Shown: positions 12,901 through 21,900 of the stretch, one piece after another
Layout of the letters: every line of letters begins with the position of its first letter
Numbering within the stretch: the stretch's first letter is position 1
Source of the DNA: Sulfurimicrobium sp.
GTDB lineage: Bacteria > Pseudomonadota > Gammaproteobacteria > Burkholderiales > Sulfuricellaceae
Assembly (NCBI GenBank): GCA_030652035.1
Contig: JAUSBJ010000028.1
Span: 1 to 46,081, forward strand
DNA length: 46,081 nucleotides
Reading direction: 5' to 3'
Program-made: the position numbers and the translations under genes
The notes under the pieces: model-generated
The model's input: only the letters and a program-made list of their open reading frames with translations
What the model was told of the DNA's origin: nothing
Database searches by the model: none

Positions 12901-15900
12901 TGTGTTGCAAACCTTGTACCGTCCGGCAGCCACCGCAGGTAGCGACTATCTGGTGGACACGAGCGGCGATGATGTGATCGACGCCGGCGCCGGCAGCGAT
13001 GTGGTGCTGGCCGGCACTGGTGACGACCAGGTGTTCGGCGGCGCCGGCAATGACACCCTGAGCGGCGGCAGCGGGCGCGATGTCCTGGATGGCGGGGCGG
13101 GCGCTGATCGGCTGCTGGGCGGCCGGGGCGATGATGTTCTCGCGGGCGGGGCCGGGGACGACACCCTGGTCGGCGGCGAGGGGCATGATATCTATCGTTT
13201 CGAAGCCGGCTTTGGTCGCGACACCATTCAGGTCCAGAGCAATCCGGAGTCGCTCGACGTCATCGAATTCGGCGAGGGAATACGGTCAGAAGATGTCGCC
13301 GTATCAACATTTGTCGAGTCATACACCTTGAAGCGCTATCTTGTGCTCGACGTGGCCGGTTCGAGCAGCCAGGTCCGGATCGAGAATGGGTGGTACACCG
13401 GGTCGGGCAGTAGCGGTGCCGCCCTGAATCTTGCCGAAATTCGGTTCGCGGATGGAACGACATGGCAATCGGCAGACATTGCGCCCCGCTTGTTGGTTGC
13501 AACGCCCGGGAATGACACCTTGCAAGGATCGACCGGGAACGACTACCTCGCAGCGCAAGAAGGCAACGACGTCATCTATGGCGCCGAAGGCGATGACGTC
13601 CTGCTCGGCGGCGCGGGCAATGATTTGATCGACGGCAGCGACGGAAAAGATCGACTGCAAGGCGGGGATGGCGACGATCAACTGACCGGCGGCGCAGGAA
13701 GCGACCTCCTGATGGGCGGCCGAGGCCAGGACATGCTGATCGGCGGCAATGGTAGCGATGTGTATCGATTCGACCGGGGCGATGGCCATGATGTCGTGGG
13801 TGACTTCGGCCTCGGGTCCAAAGATATCGATACGATTGAATTCGGCCCCGGCATCGCCTTGGCCGATATCACGCGCGAAGCCGTCGATGGCAGCCTCGTC
13901 TTGCATGTTGCCGGAGGGGATGACTCCATCACAATCACGGGCTTCGATCTTCCGTTGATGGCGATTGAGCGTATTCGTTTCCTTGACGGAACCATTATTG
14001 ACCCCGTGACGTGGACAGAACGAAGCTATGATGTCGTTCTCAACGCTGGTGATGGCATGCATGAAGTGGCGGGGGATCGCCATTTAGGCAGCTTGGATGT
14101 TGGCCCAGGCATTGCTCCCGATACTGTCACGGTCAGCCGTGAGGGCACCGACCTGGTATTGCGCAGCGGCAGCGATGGGATACGTTTTACGGCCTGGTTC
14201 AATGACTCGGTGAGTCAGCCGGTATTGCAGGCACGTTTTGCCGATGGCACTGTCTGGAGCGCCGAGGACATCTCCCGTCAAGCATCCACTCTGATCGGAA
14301 CGGATGGTGCAGACAGCCTGTTGGCTGACGGAGGTTTCCCGGCCAACATCTCCGGCGTGACGGGCGATGACACGTTGGTCGGCAGCCATGGCGACGACGT
14401 CCTGATGGGCGGCGACGGTAACGACGTGCTCATCGGCGGCATGGGCAAGGACCTTCTGGTGGGGGGGGACGGCGACGATCTGTACATCGTCGATGACCTG
14501 AGTGAAGTCGTCGAACTGGCTGGCGGTGGCAGTGACACGGTTCGCCTCACCACGACACAAGACATTGTCGTCTCCGGAGAAATCGAAAACTTCGAAGTAC
14601 TCGGAACGGCACCAGTCAACCTGACAGGCGATGCGGCGGATAACCGTCTCGTGGGTAACAGCGCCATCAACCGGATCGAAGGCGGGGCTGGCAACGATGT
14701 CCTGGACGGCGGTGCCGGTGCGGATATTCTGATTGGTGGCAGTGGCGATGACCGCTATGTGGTGGACAATGCCGCCGATACGATTTCCGAAGTCGCTGGA
14801 GAAGGTAACGATACCGTTGCCACCTCGATCAGTTGGACCCTGAATGCTGGCAGCAGTATTGAAAATATTGAGCTGCTAGGCGAAGGCAACCTCAATGCAA
14901 CCGGCGATGCGCTGGGCAACGTCCTGACCGGGAATGCTGGCCGGAACGTCATCCGGGGACTTGGCGGCAATGACATCCTGGACGGCGGCGGCAATGCCGA
15001 TGTCCTCTATGGTGGCCAAGGCGACGACCGTTACCTGGTCGACGACTCGGGCGACCAGGTAATTGAACTGACCGGCGAAGGTTTCGACAGTGTCCTCGCC
15101 ACCGCGAGTTTTGTGCTCCCGGATTTTGTCGAAGATGTCACTTTGGGCGGCATGGCGAATATCGACGCTACGGGAAACACGGCTGACAATCACATTAAAG
15201 GGAATGCTGGCAACAATGCGTTGTCTGGCGGCGCAGGAAACGACCTGCTGGATGGCGCGTCGGGCAATGACGTGCTTTTCGGCGGCGCTGGCAGCGACAG
15301 CTATGTTTTCGGACGCGGTTACGGCCAGGACATGATCGTCGAAAATGGTGCAGCTTCGGCAGGTGATCGCCTGCTGCTGGGCGAAGGCTTGGTGCCATCT
15401 GATCTTCTGTTGCGCCGCAACGGCGACGACCTGCTGGTTTCGGTACGAGACACATCTGACCGTTTGACTGTTCGTAACTACTGGCAAGCCGCAAGCACGG
15501 TTGAAAGTATTCAGTTTGTCGATGGAACGATTTGGGGGCAATCTCAAGTCGAAGCGGCGATCGCGGCGACCCTGATCAATACCGATCCGGCAGTAATGAC
15601 TGCGGCAGCAGATCAGATTGCTGACGTCGGGCACAATTTTGAATTCAGCGTGGCGAGCGTGTTCGGCGATCAGGACGCCGGTGATGTGCTGATTCCCAAG
15701 GTGACCCTGGCCAACGGCGATCCGCTGCCGCGCTGGCTGAGCTTCGATGCGGCCACACGCACCTTCCATGGGACTCCAGGAGAAGGCGATGTTGGAACAG
15801 TCAGCATCGTCATGCAAGTGTCGGACAGTGCCAATCGGGTGGTTTCCGATCAGTTCGACCTTTCCATCCGGAACCCCAACGATACATCGCCGATCGTTTT

Positions 15901-18900
15901 CCAGCCACTGGCCGATCAGCTTGGCCGACAAGACCAGGCGTTGTCTTTCAGCTTGCCTGAGGATGCCTTCAAGGACTTCGACCTTGACGACCATCTTTCG
16001 TATTCAGCAACCCTTGCCGGTGGTCAGCCCCTTCCCAAGTGGCTGAGTTTTGATCCGGTACGGCAGTTGTTCTCTGGCACCCCCGGAAAGGATGATGTCG
16101 GAACGCTGGCCGTTTCGGTCACAGCGCACGATTCGCGAGGCCGGGCGGTTACTGACTCGTTCGATATCGTTGTCGATGATGTCAACGACCCACCCCGTGT
16201 TCAGCGGCTCATTGCTGACCAGGTGCTTTGGCAAGGGCAGTCCATTGATGTTGGATTGCCGGCTGATCTGTTTGTTGACCGGGAGGGCGATGCGGTAACC
16301 ATCCAGGTCTCGCTGGCCAACGGGGAGCCTTTGCCTGCCTGGTTGACCTACGATCCTGGCGCATCCCGCATCATAGGGGCGGCCAACAGCGACAATGTCG
16401 GCATCACTACGCTGCGGATCACCGGAACCGACAGCCATGGGTTGGCAGCTTATGAAGATTTCGACGTCGTTGTGGGTGACGTCAACGATGCGCCGGTGCT
16501 GACCGCGCCGGTCGGCAACTGGTCTGCTCAGGAAGGTCAAGGAGCAGCCCTGAGATTGCCGAATGGCCTGTTTACTGATCCGGACCGAGGCGACACGCTG
16601 ACCTATAGTCTCGAACTTTTGTCTTCCCCTTCACATGCGAAATCGAACTTCACGCTTGATTCCAATAACGGAACGATGACATTGCGCTCGACGACCCCGA
16701 GTAATGATTACGGTCCATTTGTCTACAGCAGTTTGGATTACTGGGATATTGGCACCTGGACATTCAAGCTGACCGCAGAAGACCGCTTGGGTTTGAAGAC
16801 GAGCACAGAATTCACCGTCGATGTGCAATCCGCCGGAATCAACCATATTCCAGTCGTCGCAACGAATTCCAACCAGCCTTGGAATGTCTACGGCCAGAAA
16901 TGGGATAAACAGCGCAATATTTGGCAGTGGAGTTCTGCCGAGCAAGATTTATTTGTTGTGACAATGGACGAGAGCATGCAGATCAAGGTGCCAAACTTTG
17001 TCGATGTGGATGGAGATCCACTGAGTATTTCCATTCTTCCAGTAGGATCGGCTACTGCGGATGGCTGGGTTTACAATCAGGCACAAGGTACTTTGCAATA
17101 TCAAGGCGCTGCCCCGCTTCCGCGCGGCCAAGGCTTCGACATCATTGCCGATGACAGCCGCGGTGGCCGTTCGTTCACCAAGCTCAATGTCGTTGCCAAC
17201 CGCAAACCAGTCATTGAGGATATCCCGGAAATCGTGGTGCGGGAGCATCAGGCCTTCTCGGTAGCGCTGCCGGAGTCAACATTCAAAGACCCCGATGGAG
17301 ACATCGTTGATACGAATGGGAATCGCGTCTTGACCTACAACCCGTTGAGCAGGCAGTACGAAACTCTGGCTTATTACAGTGGTTCTTCCAAAACCATTTT
17401 TGGCCAGGCAGGCGATTTCGGGGTCGGCACGTATTACCTCACGTTGACTGCGAGGGACCCTTACTCGATAGGTGACCCGATAGAAGGCAACGAGCCGGAT
17501 GGCAACGCGAAGGGGTGGGTTCCAAATCCTTCCAAGCAGGTCAAGATCACGGTTCTCAACGAATACGATGCGCCGCGCCTGGTGGCTCCGCTGTCTGACC
17601 TGACGGTGCAGGAAGACCAGTCGCTCTATCTCTATACCAGCAGTGCGTTCTACGAGGTGGATCAGGACCAGACCTTGCGCTACTCGGCAACGCTGAGTAA
17701 CGGTGAGGCATTGCCTTCCTGGTTGAATTTCAATTCAGCGACCGGCGTGCTTTCTGGTGTTCCTCGTACCGATCAGGTCGGCAATTATTCGATCCGGGTC
17801 GCCGCAACCGACCTCGTCGGCACCAGCATTGCAGACGAGTTCGATCTTGCCGTGACACTAGCGCAGCGCAACCATGCGCCGCGCCTGGCGATCCCGGTCA
17901 CAGACCAGATTTACCGGAGCGACCAATCCTTCTCCTTCCAGTTGCCGCGCAACACTTTCAGCGATATTGATGCAGGCGATAGCCTGCGTTACCGCGCGCT
18001 ACAGGACAATGGCAGTCCGCTGCCGAGCTGGATCCAGTTCGACACAACGACGCTGGCCTTCTCGGGACATGTTCCCACCGGCCAACGGGCTCCGACCGAA
18101 ATTCGCATCGTAGCGACCGACTCCAAGGGGGCAGAAGCCACCGATGTGTTCTCGATCGGCATCGACGAAAAAACTCTGCCGCCGGTGGTCTCCACGCCGG
18201 TAGCGGATCAGATGGCCATCGAGGATGCGCCGTTCAGCCTGGTGCTCCCAGCCGGCGAGTTTGCCGATCCGGAGTCCAGCGGCGGTCTGACACTCTCCGC
18301 AAGCTTGATGGACGGAAGCCCGCTGCCGGCCTGGTTGGCCTTTGACGCGGCAACGGCGACGTTCTCGGGAACGCCTGGCAATGGCGACGTGGGCAGCTTG
18401 CAAGTCCGTGTCATTGCGACGGAGCCTGACGGCGGAACCGTTTCGGATCTCTTCCAGTTGACCGTGCAGAACGTCAACGATGCGCCGATCTCCGCTGGAG
18501 AAAGCTACACGCTGGACGCGGGCACGACGCTCGATTTGGCTGCCACGACACTGCTTGCCAATGATCACGATATCGATCCGACCCACGATGTTCTGACGAT
18601 CAGCGCGGTTGGCGACGCCGTCCATGGTTCGGTCGAATTGATGACGGACGGCCATGTGCGATTTACCGCCGAACAAGGCTATGCCGGATCGGCGGGATTC
18701 ACGTATACGGTCAGCGATGGGCAAGGCGGCTTGACGAATGCCAGCGTCGAGATCGATGTGCGACAAGCCGCGAGTGCGCCGGTGGCGCTCGATGGCGAGG
18801 TCGTGATCGAAGAAGATGCTGCGCGCGTTCTCACCGTTTCAGACTTTGGCTTTACCGATACCGATGGACCGGATGACCTGCAATCGATCGTCATCGTTGC

Positions 18901-21900
18901 CGCGCCAATTACCGGCCGCCTGCTTCTGGATGGTGAAATCGTTGCCGATGGCACGTCGGTACTGCGCAGCCAACTGGATGCTGGCCTTCTGGTCTTTACG
19001 CCGGACCAGGATGGTAACGGTGCAGCCTACGCGAATATCGCCTTCCAAGTGGATAACGGTTTGGGTTCCGCAAACACGGCGCTTCTCAATCTCAATGTCA
19101 CGCCGGTCAACGACGCACCCTTGGCCTTATCTGATGATGGCTCCATTGATGAAGATGCGGCGGCACCGTTATTGGGATCGATCCTAGCCAACGACCAGGA
19201 TGTCGACGCGGGGACGAATCTCCAGGTTGTCGCACCGGGTACCTATGCTGGGCGCTTTGGGGACCTGTCTATCAACGCCGATGGCAGTTACAGCTACACG
19301 CTGGATAACCGTTTGGAAGCCGTTCAAGCCTTGGCCGACGGCGAATATCTGACCGACACCTTCACTTACGCGGTGACTGATGGCATCGCCGGTGATGGCG
19401 CCGAATTGACTGTCAAGATCATTGGGCAAAACGATCAGCCCGAGGTGGTGGCAGACAGCGGCACGATCATGGAAGATGATCAGACTGCATTGGAATTGAA
19501 TCTGCTTGCCAACGACAGTGACATCGATCATGGAGCCCTCTTGCGAGTGACCGATCCCGGCACGCAGTACGGCGACTACGGCAGCTTGACGGTCACATCG
19601 GACGGCCAAGCCTCCTATCGTCTCAACAATGGCAGTTCCGCTGCGCAGGCGCTGGGGACTGGACAAACCATGGCCGAACTGTTCGTCGTGGCGGTGGGAG
19701 ATGGTCAGGCCAGCGCAGCCAACGAGATTTCTATCCTGGTTCAGGGCGCAAACGATGCTCCCGAGACTGCCGACGATGTAGCCTCGGTCTCAGAGGATGC
19801 TGGCGGCACGGCGCAAGGTAATGTGCTTGCCAATGATCGCGACGTCGATCAGGGAACCACGCTGACGGTCGCCACCCCTGGCACGCAGATTGGTCTGTAC
19901 GGGATGCTGACCCTGGAGGCTGACGGTTCGTACAGCTACGTTCTCGACAATGCGTTGCCGGCAGTCCAGCAACTCGGGGCGAACGAGACGGCCAGCGAAA
20001 CCTTCTTCTACGAGGCAAGCGATGGGCTGGAGCGTACGACGGGCAAGCTACGCATCAACATTGCTGGCAGAAACGACACGCCGATTGCAACCGAAGACCA
20101 TGCCGAGGTCGAAGAGGATGGCATGACGCCGGCAAGCGGGAATGTACTGGCGAATGATCAGGATGGCGACCGCAATGGCGCGCTACAGGTGGTTGATGCC
20201 GGCAGTCGGAGGGGTGTCTACGGCAATTTGGAGATCGGTGCAGATGGCTCCTATACCTACGTGCTCGATAACACGTTAGAAGCGGTTCAGTCGTTGGCTG
20301 CTGGCGAGGTCGTCTCCGAAACCTTCGCCTACACTATCACCGACGGCATCGAATCGAGCAGCGCCAACCTGATTGTCACCGTCAACGGTAGCAACGATGC
20401 GCCAGTCGCGATAACCGATATGGGAATGATCGACGAAGATGCTGCGACTTCCTTGCTTGGCAACGTACTGACCAACGACAGCGATGTCGACGCAGGCGAT
20501 ACTTTGATAGCGGCTGACGCCGGTCTACGCATCGGTCGCTACGGCACTCTAACGCTGAACGCCGACGGTAGCTTCGCCTATGCCGCCAATCACGATGCCA
20601 CGCAATCCCTGGCTGCAGGGCAACAGGTGATCGAGCAATTCGACTATGCGCTGAGCGACCGGTCTGTTCAAACTCCAGGCAATATCGAAATAACTATTGT
20701 GGGTGAGAACGATGCTCCTGTTGCTGAAGCAGACAGCGCCTACGTCAACGCCGGCAACGCCAACCAGGCCACTGGCAACGTGCTAGTCAACGACAGCGAT
20801 ATCGATGCGGGCGATGTATTGTCCGTGCTGGATCATGGCACCCGCCAAGGCCAATATGGCACGCTGACGCTCAATGCGGATGGCAGCTATGCCTACACGC
20901 TGAATTCATTGGCGGTACAAAGCCTGGGCGTAAACCAGACGCTGAACGAGAGCTTTGACTATCTCGTCAGCGATGGTACTACGGATGCGGGCAGCACACT
21001 GACGGTTACCATTGCCGGCAGCAACGATGCTCCGGTGGTGACGGCGGATACTGCAAACTTGGCCGAAGACACGCTAACGCAAGCCAGCGGCAATGTGCTT
21101 GCCAACGATAGCGACCCCGACAATGGCACGGCCCTCGCGGTCGGCACGCCGGGCGACTACGTCGGCAACTATGGCATTCTCAATCTGGCCGCCGATGGAA
21201 GCTACAGCTACCAGCTCGATACCGCCAAAGCTCAGTCCTTGGCGCAAGGGCAATCGGTCGACGATGTCTTTGCCTACACGGCCACCGACGGTATTGCCAA
21301 TGTGGGCAGTACGCTGACGCTGCACATTGCGGGTGGCAATGATGCCCCAGTGGTGACTGCCGATACCGGAACGATCAACGAAGATGCGGCAGCCCCACTG
21401 GCTGGCAATGTCTTGGCCAACGACAGCGATGTCGATGACGGTACGGTCTTGCAGGTGGGTGACTCCGGCAGCCGCACAGGCAGCTACGGCATGCTGAACC
21501 TGACCGCCAATGGCCAATACAGTTACGCGTTAACCAACGCCGACGCCGTACAATCGCTGGCTGCAGGTGAAGTGGTTCATGACGTGTTCAGCTACACCGC
21601 GACCGACGGCAGCGCCAACACAGGTTCTTCGCTCGACATCACCGTCGTCGGCCAGAACGATGCGCCCATCGTGGCTCGCCAGATCGGCGGACAATCGGCG
21701 CAGAGCGGTCAGGCATTCAGCTTCCAGTTCGCGACCGATACCTTCACCGATGTCGACCATGGCGATATCCTCGCGTACTCCGCCAAACTGTCCGATGGCG
21801 GCACGCTGCCCAACTGGCTCAGCTTCAACGCGGTGACGCGGACCTTCTCCGGCACGCCGACAGCGGGTAATGCGGGCAACCTCAGCATCAGCCTCACGGC

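Noticed and set aside
19110..21655. Regular repeats of about 318 bp, considered as CRISPR or duplicated genes
   Set aside because: They are coding VCBS modules in one frame, far too long and divergent for CRISPR repeats.
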